A stretch of 13,083 nt of DNA from Pseudomonadota bacterium (lineage in GTDB: Bacteria; Pseudomonadota; Alphaproteobacteria; Rhizobiales; Devosiaceae). The notes under the pieces are model-generated. The model had not been told where the DNA came from and made no database searches. It saw only the letters and a list, made by a program, of their open reading frames with translations. Positions 6,318 through 13,083 of the stretch are shown here, piece after piece. The DNA lies in the NCBI GenBank assembly GCA_023433985.1, contig JAEYTN010000342.1, positions 1 to 13,083 on the forward strand, in the 5' to 3' direction. Made by a program: the position numbers and the translations under genes. Numbering within the stretch: the first letter of the stretch is position 1; the number at the start of each line of letters is the position of its first letter.

Positions 6318-7483
6318 ATGAAGCAGCGACGTCGGATTTACTATTCTGCGGCTCAGCGATCCGAGATCTGGGATCGCTGGCAAGCTGGCGAGTCGATGAA
6401 GTCGATCGGGCGACGGTTTGATCGGGCGACGGTTTGATCGGGCATCTTCGTCGGTCTTCTCAGTGATCTCGCCGACGGGTGGCATTCGCCCAGCCGAACG
6501 GCACCGGGCGTCCAAGGCACTCAGTCTGGGCGAGCGGGAGGAGATCTCTCGAGGTCTTGGTACGCGGTGCTCTCTGCGTGCGATCGCCCGCAGCCTGGGT
6601 CGGTCGCCGTCCACAGTCAGTCGAGAGGTCCGTCGCAACGGCGGGCCTGACCGGTATCGGGCAGCTCGCTCCGATCAAGCCGCCTGGGATCGGGCTCAGC
6701 GCCCCAAGCCATGCAAGCTGGCTTGCTGTCCGCATCTGGCCCGGACAGTATCGGCCAAGCTGCAGCGGAAGTGGTCGCCCGAGCAGATCGCCGGCTGGCT
6801 CAAGCGCACCCATCCAGGGGAGCCGCATAGTCAGGTGTCGCACGAAACGATCTACGGCAGCCTCTCATCCAAGCCCGCGGAGTGCTGAAAAAGGAGCTGC
6901 TGGAGCACCTTAGCGCAAGGCGAACGATCCGGCGGTCCCGTTACGCCAGCATGAAGCAAAGCGGTCTGGGCCAGATCAAAGATGCCATCTCGATCAGCGA
7001 GCGGCCCGCCACGGTCGAAGATCGAGCCGCCTCCGGTCACTGGGAAGGCGACCTTATCGGCGGGGCGAAGAACGGCTACGTGGCGACGTTGGTCGAGCGA
7101 CACTCGCGCTACGTGATGTTGATCTAGGTCAACAACAAGGACACCGAAAGCGTCGTCTCGGCTCTGATCAGGCAGTCGCAGAAACTCCCTCGCGAACTCT
7201 ACCGATGGCTGACCTGGGACCGAGGCATGGAGCTTGCCGACCACCAGCGACTGGCAATGGCAACCGACATCGAGGTGTACTTCTGCGACCCCCGCTCCCC
7301 CTGGCAGCGCGGTTCAAACGAAAACACCAACCGACTACTCCGCCAGTAGCTGCCGCGTGGCACAGACCTGTCCATCCACAGCCAGGCCAAGCTCAGTGCC
7401 ATCGCTCGGCAACTCAACGAGCGACCTTGCTCTATCAGACCCCCGCGGAGAACTTCGCTCAGTGTGTTGCAGCGATCAGTTGA
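6318..7483 (+). pseudogene. IS30-family transposase, pseudogene with at least five lesions
   Basis: Pieced together over several frames this is an IS30 DDE transposase. The N-terminal part (MKQRRRIYYSAAQRSEIW) is followed by a helix-turn-helix (LRAIARSLGRSPSTVSREV). The catalytic core gives Asp in GHWEGDLIGG, Asp in WDRGMELADHQ and Glu in QRGSNENTNRLLRQ. Lesions in order: a 16-bp tandem duplication at 6404-6435 shifts the frame and gives a stop at once; one base is missing near 6864 (agcctctcatcc for an expected agcctcttcatcc), restoring the other frame; a tag at 7125-7127 replaces a probable lysine codon; a tag at 7347-7349 replaces a probable tyrosine codon; about 10 bases are missing near 7425, after which the normal ending QTPAENFAQCVAAIS is found in a third frame. 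The protein is dead; the identity is clear. Confidence 0.88.
6404..6443 (+). repeat. Short tandem repeat, 2.5 copies of 16 bp, inside the transposase
   Basis: The unit gatcgggcgacggttt occurs at 6404-6419 and 6420-6435, followed by the first 8 bases (gatcgggc) at 6436-6443. The undamaged gene would have one unit plus the 8-base partial copy (reading RRFDRASSS), so a slip between the two 8-base copies explains the extra 16 bases and the frameshift. Confidence 0.85.
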
Positions 7484-7489
7484 ACCCAC
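7461..7489 (-). repeat. Right terminal inverted repeat of the IS30-family element
   Basis: Begins agtgtgttgc and ends ttgaacccac on the + strand. It overlaps the last codons of the transposase frame, as often in compact IS30 elements. Confidence 0.75.
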
Positions 7490-7635
7490 AAGTCATTAGT
7501 GCCGCCGGCTTAACCGTCGCACAGTCCCTCTTTGATGAAGCGCCGCGTAAGGGATCGAGCAAAGCTACAAACGCCCGCACCACTTCAAGACTCAAATGTC
7601 GAGTGTTGACCTACCTAGGCGGTCAAGGCTTGTAA
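7490..7635. other. Short stretch with no recognisable gene
   Basis: The 146 bases after the IS30 end have an open frame ending at 7635, but its translation resembles nothing I know and it runs in from the transposase shadow. It may be a decayed upstream part of the next remnant. Confidence 0.4.
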
Positions 7636-8477
7636 CGACCAGCGATCGCCGAGAGGTATTGGAGAGTGACGGCAAACCTGGCCAGCAGGTTGCAGAACAA
7701 CTCGGTGGCCTTACCGCGCAACTGTGGTGCTGGCAGCAGGAGAACACTGCTTGAATGGGTCAAAGCCTGGGTAAACGATCCCGCCGCTCACGGCGATTTC
7801 CTGACCTCCTTCCTGTCATTGCTCCGTGACGCTTTCTTCGCTCGACACGCGAACGGCAAGAAGCGAGACGTCGGACTTGCCGATCGCTCGCAGCAAGCGG
7901 CGACGATAATCTTGGAGGCGTGCTCATCGGTTGCGGATGCCAGCCATGCTGCGTTGACGGCCGAGACCGTCAAGGGCGCCCAGCGCGATGCTGCGGTCGC
8001 AGTTACAAGGCCGCGGAACTGGTAGCTGCGAACCTTATGAACCAGCTTTACTTCGGTTCGGGCGCATATGCCGATCAAGGGGGAGCCTCGGTGGGGCTCG
8101 TGTCGGTCGAAGAGAAGCGTCAGTTCCTGGTCGACTACCGCCCCACTCTCGTGCTTCTGGCAGCATCACACGAGCCGTCGACGCACCATCACCTAGTCGA
8201 ACTTTATGAGTTTCTGGTTCCCGGCGACCCCGCCGGCGTATTCGATGCGCTTCATGCGCTCCTTCGAGGTCCAGCGGCGGCCGAGGGGTATCACTACGAA
8301 GGGCTTGCCGCTCCGGTTATCGTTAGGATGATCACCCGCCATATTGCTGATCATCGAGCGATTTTTGAGGATGACGCGCGCCACTCCGGGCTCGTCGAGA
8401 TTTTGCGGTTGTTCTCCGACGTCGGTTGGCCGGAGGCTTTGAAACTGCTTTACGAGCTACCCGACCTGCTTCGCTAG
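7636..8477 (+). pseudogene. Frameshifted C-terminal remnant of a large unidentified protein
   Basis: Two overlapping frames join into one plausible protein tail. The first, to about 7985, contains TLLEWVKAWVNDPAAHGDFL, DAFFARHANGKK and DRSQQAATIILEACSSVADA. The second, from about 7992, contains YKAAELVAANLMNQLYFGSG, PTLVLLAASHEPSTHHHLVE, LYEFLVPGDPAGVFDALHAL and ILRLFSDVGWPEALKLLYEL and ends at 8477. The change of frame near 7985-7995 and a possible earlier one near 7745 show decay. No ribosome site or convincing start is visible and nothing upstream continues it. The helical, repeat-like style reminds me of the C-termini of large ATP-binding proteins of unknown function in many bacteria; that is from memory and untested. 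No catalytic motif is visible in the remnant. Confidence 0.55.
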
Positions 8478-8862
8478 CGAGAACCTCTGCGGATGATTTC
8501 TAACTGGGGCATTTGAAACGAGACATCCTGAAGCTGCAACGGCCATATGCTACAGTCGCCAGCTACACCCGGTTGCTAACCCATTGAAAATGCTGATGCG
8601 GGGCGGCTGGCTGGGGAACCTGGATTTGCAGCGCAGCCGGCCGCTAGAGTTCAATCCTAAGCGGCATGATTTGTCGGGGGATTGGCGGCAACGGACCCCC
8701 TCTACAAGACTTCCATAATAAATATCAGTGGTTTAGCGCGATTAACGGACTCAAGAAGTCAACTCATGTCGCGCTGTATTGCTACCCCCAGCTGACTTCT
8801 CGGCGTATCCCCAAAAACTCTCGACAGCTCCACGCGGCTCAAACCTGCCTTTCGACCAAACT
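8478..8862. other. Gene-free stretch, less GC-rich in its right part
   Basis: I find no supported gene here. The left half holds a possible weak hairpin (8603-8612 with 8635-8644, 9 of 10 pairs, 22-base loop). A repeat unit at 8676-8705 is listed separately. The right half (about 8700-8860) is visibly richer in A and T than the neighbours and leads into the exporter promoter region. Confidence 0.5.
8676..8705 (+). repeat. Left copy of a 30-base motif repeated at 12768
   Basis: GGGGGATTGGCGG is identical in both copies and the next 17 bases match at 13 positions (26 of 30 in all), in the same orientation. This copy lacks the inner palindrome of the right copy. Confidence 0.5.
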
Positions 8863-8892
8863 TGCATAATCTGCAAATATGCACTATCTGCA
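8863..8892 (+). promoter_or_regulatory. Paired TGCA-N5-TGCA boxes, candidate operator of the efflux module
   Basis: Two 13-base boxes, tgcataatctgca (8863-8875) and tgcactatctgca (8880-8892), differ at two positions and are spaced 17 bases start to start. Each box has TGCA at both ends. They lie 37-66 bases before the exporter ATG, and weak promoter-like hexamers (ttgcat, tatctg, 17 apart) overlap them. The downstream TetR regulator is the natural candidate to bind them; that link is inference. Confidence 0.45.
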
Positions 8893-8928
8893 CTTCCTGA
8901 CGCCGACCCCGAAGCAGGAGTGCACGCG

Positions 8929-10464
8929 ATGGCGAGCGAACAACGGACGACGGACTCATCGGGCGCAACGAAATGGCGGCCACCGGCCAAATTCTGGCCG
9001 GTCTATGTCAGCCTAATCCTGGCGATGTTCCTCTCCGCGCTCGACCAGACCATCGTGGCGACTGCACTGCCGACGGTGGTGGGGGAACTTGGCAACCTGA
9101 GCCTGATGGCGTGGGTGATCACGGCCTATACGGTTGCCATGACCGTTACGATGGTAATCTGGGGCAAGTTCGGCGACCTCATGGGACGGCGCGAACTGTT
9201 TCTCGTCGCACTCGGCATCTTCGCCGTTGGCTCGGCGCTTTGCGGCCTCAGCCAGAGCGTCGGCCAGTTGATCGCCTTCCGCGCCGTGCAGGGGCTGGGT
9301 GGCGGCGGCCTGATGGTGCTGTCGCAGGCGATCCTCGCCGACCTGCTGCCGCCGCGTGAACGCCCGCGCTACATGGCGCCGCTTGGCGCCCTGTTCGGCC
9401 TCGCCTCGGTGATCGGCCCGCTGCTCGGCGGCTTCATCACCGATCACTGGAGCTGGCAGTGGATCTTCTGGATCAACCTGCCGCTGGGCGGGCTGGCGCT
9501 GGCCGTGTCGTTCAAGTTCCTGCGCCTCGGCAAGCCCGATATTGCCTTCAGGACCGACTTCGGCGGCATCGTGTCGGTGAGCGTGGCAGTCGTCGCCCTG
9601 ACGCTCCTCGTCTCGTGGGGCGGCACCACCTATTCGTGGACGTCGCTGCCCATCCTGGGCCTTGCCGCCGTCGTCGTGCTGGCTGTGGCTGCGTTCGTCC
9701 TGTCGGAGCGCAAGGCGACGGACGCGATCATTCCGCTGCACTTTTTCGCCAATCCGTCGTTCTCCATTCCAACGGCGCTCGGCGTTCTCGCGGCGCTGGG
9801 GATGTTCGCGGCAGTCAGCTACATTCCGACCTATCTGCAGATGGTCTACGGTCTGGGTGCAACCTTGTCCGGGTTCCTCGTGCTGCCGCTCATCGCCGGC
9901 ACGATGGTCACCAGCATCTTGTCGGGTGCGATCATCACGCGGAGCGGCCAGTATCGCATGTTCCCGCCGCTGGGCATGGGCCTGATGGGGGTGGCGTTCG
10001 CGTTGCTGTCCACCATGACCAGCCAGACCAGCCTGTGGCTTGTCGGCGCTTATCTGGGGCTGCTCGGCCTGGGGCTCGGCTGCGTCCTTCAGGTGCTCGT
10101 GCTGATCGTCCAGAACGAGGTCAGGCGGGCGGAACTGGGCACGGCCACCTCGTCCAACAACTTCTTCCGCGAGATCGGCGCCACCATGGGTATCGCTGTC
10201 GTGGGTGGCCTGTTCACCTCCGGCCTGCTGGGGAAACTGCAGAGCCTCGACCTGGCTGGTCTCGTCGGCTCGATCGAAGAGCTGACACCCGCGCTGGTTG
10301 CTGCGCTGCCAGCCGCCCAACAGGCCGTTGTCATCGAGGCCTATGCCAGCTCGCTGGTCCCGCTGTTCGGATATCTGGTGCCCCTCTTCGTCGCCGGTTT
10401 CGTCCTCGCTCTGCTCATGCCCAAGGGTGAGATGCAGGCGGGGGCGGAAGTCGTGGGGCACTGA
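8929..10464 (+). CDS. MFS drug exporter, DHA2 family (EmrB/QacA type)
   Basis: A 511-residue inner-membrane protein, matching the length of 14-helix DHA2 proton-drug antiporters. The chosen start MASEQRTTDS has an aggag ribosome site about 8 bases upstream; an upstream extension to 8779 looks non-coding and overlaps the operator-like boxes. Family motifs are clear: D1 (LDQTIVATALPTV, residues 38-50), motif A (GKFGDLMGRR, 79-88), motif B (FRAVQGLGGGG, 117-127), motif C (GPLLGG, 163-168), then WSWQWIFWINLPLG. The family exports varied toxic compounds using the proton gradient; the substrate cannot be read from sequence. It is followed after 38 bases by a TetR gene on the same strand. No adaptor (EmrA-like) gene remains beside it. 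Confidence 0.92.
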   Translation: MASEQRTTDSSGATKWRPPAKFWPVYVSLILAMFLSALDQTIVATALPTVVGELGNLSLMAWVITAYTVAMTVTMVIWGKFGDLMGRRELFLVALGIFAVGSALCGLSQSVGQLIAFRAVQGLGGGGLMVLSQAILADLLPPRERPRYMAPLGALFGLASVIGPLLGGFITDHWSWQWIFWINLPLGGLALAVSFKFLRLGKPDIAFRTDFGGIVSVSVAVVALTLLVSWGGTTYSWTSLPILGLAAVVVLAVAAFVLSERKATDAIIPLHFFANPSFSIPTALGVLAALGMFAAVSYIPTYLQMVYGLGATLSGFLVLPLIAGTMVTSILSGAIITRSGQYRMFPPLGMGLMGVAFALLSTMTSQTSLWLVGAYLGLLGLGLGCVLQVLVLIVQNEVRRAELGTATSSNNFFREIGATMGIAVVGGLFTSGLLGKLQSLDLAGLVGSIEELTPALVAALPAAQQAVVIEAYASSLVPLFGYLVPLFVAGFVLALLMPKGEMQAGAEVVGH

Positions 10465-10502
10465 TGACCACCATCCCGCATTTCGATCCCCGGAGCTGAA
10501 CC

Positions 10503-11114
10503 ATGGATCTGCGCCAGCGTCGCAAGACCGAAACCACCCGCCTTATCCGTGAGGCAGCCGTCGCCCTCGCCCGTCAGCACGGCGTCGACGGCACCACCGT
10601 CGAGGCCATCTGCGAGAAGGCCGGGGTCAGCCAGCGGACCTTCTTCAACTACTTCGCCTTCAAGGACGCCGTATTCATGATGCCGCCACCGCCGCTTCCC
10701 GAGGCGGCAGTCGCCCGCTTTCTCGTGGGAACCGGCGATCCGATGATCGAACTCATCGACCTCATGGTGGCCCAGGCGCAAGAGATCAAGGACACGCACT
10801 GGCTGGGTCAGCTGCTGCACGAGATCGTCGACGCGCATCCCCGCCTGATGCCGTTGCAGATGGCGGAGTTCCAGAAATTCGAGGCACAGCTGGCTGGCCT
10901 CATCGGCCAGCGCCGAGGACTCGCCGAGGCCGATGTCATCAGCACGGCGCTCGCCGGCGCAATCGTCGGAGCAACGCGCAGCGGGATGGACCGCTGGCGG
11001 CACGACCCCGATGCCGACTTCCCTAGCCTTTTGAGCGAGTGCCTCCATGGCGTGCTCGCCTTCATACGAGGCGGCCACCCCGGCGCTGCCTCATCGAACA
11101 AGACATCGAACTAG
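10503..11114 (+). CDS. TetR-family transcriptional regulator
   Basis: A 203-residue regulator. The N-terminal helix-turn-helix is typical (TTVEAICEKAGVSQRTFFNY, residues 31-50, followed by FAFKDAV). The C-terminal ligand domain (about 60-195) is helical and not assignable to a subgroup. A ggag ribosome site precedes the ATG. It is downstream of the MFS exporter on the same strand and probably represses it, perhaps through the paired boxes at 8863-8892. Its stop codon coincides with the point where an RND pump remnant begins in another frame, so its last residues (about SSNKTSN) may have been changed by a deletion junction. Confidence 0.9.
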   Translation: MDLRQRRKTETTRLIREAAVALARQHGVDGTTVEAICEKAGVSQRTFFNYFAFKDAVFMMPPPPLPEAAVARFLVGTGDPMIELIDLMVAQAQEIKDTHWLGQLLHEIVDAHPRLMPLQMAEFQKFEAQLAGLIGQRRGLAEADVISTALAGAIVGATRSGMDRWRHDPDADFPSLLSECLHGVLAFIRGGHPGAASSNKTSN

Positions 11115-12636
11115 CGCAGGTCGTGAGGCGCCCGCTGCGCTTCCTCGTGGTGTTCGCCGCGCTGATCGGCGGCGTCTACTACGGCTTCACGCAGCTGCCG
11201 TCTTCATTCATTCCGGAAGAGGACCAGGGTGTGCTGATGACCATCGTGACCTTGCCGGATCGCGCCAACGCGGCCCGGACCCAGGCAGTCATCGACATCG
11301 TCGAGGACTACTACCTGACTGAGGAGAAGGACTCGGTGGAAAGCGTATTCACCACCGTCGGCTTCTCGCTCGGCGGCAGTGGCGAGAACAGCGCCATGGC
11401 CTTCGTCAAGCTGCGCGACTTCGCGGAGCGCAAGACCGAGGCGCAGTCGGCTTCGGCTGTGGCGGGGCGAGCCACGATGTATTTCTCGAAGGTCCGCGAC
11501 GCCCAGATCTTTGCCCTGTCACCTCCCGCGATCCAGGGCCTCGGTAGCTCGAACGGCTTCGAGATGGTGCTGCTCGACAATGCCAACAACGGCACCGAAG
11601 CGCTGGGCCGGGCCAGCAACGACCTCGCCGATCTGGCAGGTCAGACCAGCGAAGTCACCAGCGTGCGCGGCAATGCCGGAGAGCTCGAGACGCAGCTCAA
11701 GCTCGTCATAGACCAGGAGAAGGCCGGAGCGCTGGGCGTCGACCTGTCGGGCGCCAACAGCCTGCTGAGCGTCGCCCTCGCCGGCACCACGGTCAACGAC
11801 TTTGACCTCGATGGCGAGCTGAAGCCGGTGATCGTCAAGGGCGACTCCGAGTTCCGCATGCAGCCGGACGATCTCAAGAACTGATATGCCCGCAACAACA
11901 AGGGCGGGATGGTGCCGTTCTCGGCCTTCTCGCACACCGAGTGGGTGAAGGGCTCGGCCAGCCTCTCGCGCTTCAACGGCACGCCCTCGATCACGCTGAG
12001 CGGCTCCAACGCTGCGGGCGTCAGCTCCGGTGTGGCGATGGACAAGATGGAGCAATTCGTCACCGAACTGGACGGCGGCTACGGTTCAGGCTGGACCGGT
12101 CTCTCCTACCAGGAGCGGCTGTCGGGTTCGCAGGCGCTGATGCTCTACGCGCCTCGCTGATCTTGGTCTTCCTCTGCCTCGCCGCCCTCTACGAAAGCTG
12201 GACCATCCCCCTGTCCGTGCTGCTCGCCGTCCCGGTGGGCGTGTTCGGCGCCATCATGGCCGCCTGGCTGTTCGGCCAGTCCAACGACGTCTACTTCAAG
12301 GTGGGGCTGCTGACGACGATGGGGCTGGCGGCCAAGAACGCCATCCTGATCGTCGAGTTCGCGCGCGACCTCAGGGCGGCGGGTATGTCGCTGCTGGACT
12401 TGGTGCTGGAGGCGCGATTGCGCATCCGCCCGATCGCCATGACCTCGATCGCCTTCCTGCTGGGCGTCCTGCCGCTTGCCCTCGCCACTGGCGCCGGCTC
12501 CGGCGCCCAGAACTCGGTGGGTATCGGCGTCGTCGGCGGCACCATCGCCGGAACACTGATCGGCGTGTTCTTCGTCCCGCTGTTCTTCGCCCTGATCAGC
12601 GGCGGCTGGGGCAGGAAACGTCTCGAAGCGAAGTGA
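11108..12636 (+). pseudogene. AcrB-type RND efflux pump, 3' half only, with a nonsense codon and a frameshift
   Basis: The remnant matches the second half of HAE1 RND pumps such as AcrB (about 510 of the usual 1,040 residues). It starts at the seventh membrane helix (RRPLRFLVVFAALIGGVYYG, then LPSSFIPEEDQGVL), and continues through the porter domain (VVSVFTT-like region near ESVFTTVGFSLGGSGENSAM) to QPDDLKN. A tga at 11882-11884 replaces the tryptophan expected in DDLxxWY. The frame then continues ([35 protein letters not shown]) to about 12150, where one base is missing. It resumes with [40 protein letters not shown] and [17 protein letters not shown], ending at 12636. The N-terminal half and the usual periplasmic adaptor gene are absent, so no working pump is made. 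Confidence 0.88.
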
Positions 12637-12644
12637 CAAACCAA

Positions 12645-12669
12645 GCGGGCTGATGCGACATCAGCCCGC
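12645..12669 (+). terminator. Hairpin terminator after the RND remnant
   Basis: A perfect 11-bp stem (gcgggctgatg with catcagcccgc) closes a 3-base loop, 9 bases after the RND stop. A second small palindrome (gcaacc-aa-ggttgc, 12668-12681) overlaps its end. There is no strong T run, so termination strength is uncertain. Confidence 0.6.
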
Positions 12670-12767
12670 AACCAAGGTTGCTTAGGTGCGTCTGCGTTCG
12701 GCAAATTGGCGGGCTCGCTTAAGAGCTGGTCTCCTCAAACCTCAAGTTTCACAGGGATTTGCAGTCG

Positions 12768-12809
12768 GGGGGATTGGCGGTAGCGGACCTCCGCTACCAT
12801 CGATCCCCC
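12768..12809. repeat. Two-tier hairpin containing the right copy of the repeated motif
   Basis: An outer 7-bp stem (gggggat 12768-12774 with atccccc 12803-12809) and an inner perfect 8-bp stem (ggtagcgg 12779-12786 with ccgctacc 12791-12798, 4-base loop) are separated by 4-base internal loops. It lies between two converging genes, so it could act as a terminator for either, or be a REP-like element. Bases 12768-12797 match 8676-8705 at 26 of 30 positions. Confidence 0.55.
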
Positions 12810-12849
12810 GTGAACAACCGGACCGTGCAGCCTGCTGGACCGGAGTCCG

Positions 12850-13083
12850 TCAGTCCGCCGGCAGTGCGCCGCGGGTAGCGGATTTTCTCGTGGGCTGCTG
12901 CGTGAGCCTGGCGATGGCGGACTCGCCGGCGTTCAGCGTGTAGGTGCGCAGGATTGCCTCGGCGGCGGCGGCATTGCCGGCCTCGATCTGGTGCATGAGC
13001 TTGCCGAACTGCTCGATACTGTTGTCGATCTGGCCCGGCTGGCTCATCGAGATGTTGCGGAGCATGTTGATGCGCGACAGCAG
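12850..13083 (-). CDS. GntR-family (FCD-type) regulator, C-terminal part only
   Basis: The frame runs into the window edge, so 77 residues and the stop are visible (LLSRINMLRNISMSQPGQ at the edge). The pattern IEQFGKLMHQIEAGNAAAAE followed by AILRTYTLNAGESAIARL resembles the last two helices of FCD ligand domains in FadR-like GntR regulators. The usual closing His of the metal site (as in MxxHL) appears as Tyr here. The DNA-binding half lies outside the window. It converges with the efflux module. Confidence 0.6.
   Translation of the reverse strand: MLSRINMLRNISMSQPGQIDNSIEQFGKLMHQIEAGNAAAAEAILRTYTLNAGESAIARLTQQPTRKSATRGALPAD

Larger units (their letters stand above)
6260..7489 (+). mobile_element. 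IS30-family insertion sequence, decayed, about 1.23 kb
   Basis: The element is defined by imperfect terminal inverted repeats of 29 bases (6260-6288 and 7461-7489), matching at 22 positions, and by an IS30-type transposase between them. The length suits the IS30 family. I see no clear target duplication in the bases just outside. The transposase is multiply broken, so the element cannot move on its own but might be moved by an intact relative elsewhere. Confidence 0.8.

Noticed and set aside
8608..8627. Sequence resembling, on the minus strand, the 3' end of a tRNA gene (ends ttccccagcca)
   Set aside because: The T-stem partner strand and the rest of the tRNA are absent and the T loop has a mismatch at a near-invariant base. 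It might be an old attachment-site scar, but about 20 bases are too few to claim it.
8779..8928. Upstream extension of the MFS exporter
   Set aside because: It overlaps the paired operator-like boxes, has unlike composition, and the ATG at 8929 has a proper ribosome site.
9013..10461. Long open frame on the minus strand opposite the MFS exporter (482 residues)
   Set aside because: Its translation is rich in Asp, His, Arg, Gln and Glu with no fold-like pattern, as expected for the antisense of a GC-rich membrane protein gene.
11039..11107. Start of the RND frame inside the TetR gene
   Set aside because: The first 20 or so residues have no similarity to RND pumps and lie in the shadow of the TetR gene; homology begins near 11108.
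1..13083. CRISPR arrays, rRNA genes, complete tRNA genes, riboswitches
   Set aside because: I saw no regularly spaced repeats or conserved RNA gene sequences on either strand.

Overview
The window looks like a GC-rich alphaproteobacterial chromosome. A Hyphomicrobiales member near Devosia or its relatives is my guess, based on the pseudoazurin plus Tat-exported NirK pairing, the high-GC codon use and the FNR/NnrR-like site. No rRNA or complete tRNA gene is present to test this.

The first half (about 1-6215) is an intact copper and denitrification region built from two divergent units. Reading leftward from about 2540 are ycnI (periplasmic copper-binding protein), a CopC-CopD fusion (copper capture plus membrane transport) and, 103 bases further on, ccoS (cbb3 oxidase assembly). 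Reading rightward from about 2828 are two tandem pseudoazurin genes, nirK (copper nitrite reductase, AniA-like class) and a 352-residue exported His-rich protein with a duplicated H-x12-H-x-H domain. Nitrite would be reduced to NO by NirK in the periplasm, with pseudoazurin as electron donor. The flanking copper proteins plausibly supply the metal that NirK, the pseudoazurins and the cbb3 oxidase need. The first pseudoazurin has Phe in place of one of its two copper-ligand histidines. A candidate NnrR/FNR-type site lies upstream of it.

The middle (about 6260-8480) is decayed DNA. It holds an IS30-family element with recognisable terminal inverted repeats and a transposase broken by a 16-bp tandem duplication, a one-base deletion, two nonsense codons and a further deletion. 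Next to it is a frameshifted C-terminal remnant of a large unidentified protein. A 450-base gene-free stretch follows.

The right part (about 8929-12636) is a drug-efflux module: an intact 14-TM DHA2-type MFS exporter, a TetR regulator, and a decayed 3' half of an AcrB-type RND pump with one nonsense codon and one frameshift. The RND remnant starts exactly at the TetR stop codon, which suggests a deletion that removed the periplasmic adaptor and the N-terminal half of the pump. A related 30-base motif occurs on both sides of this module (8676 and 12768); the right copy sits in a strong hairpin. The window ends inside the C-terminal part of a GntR/FCD-type regulator on the minus strand.
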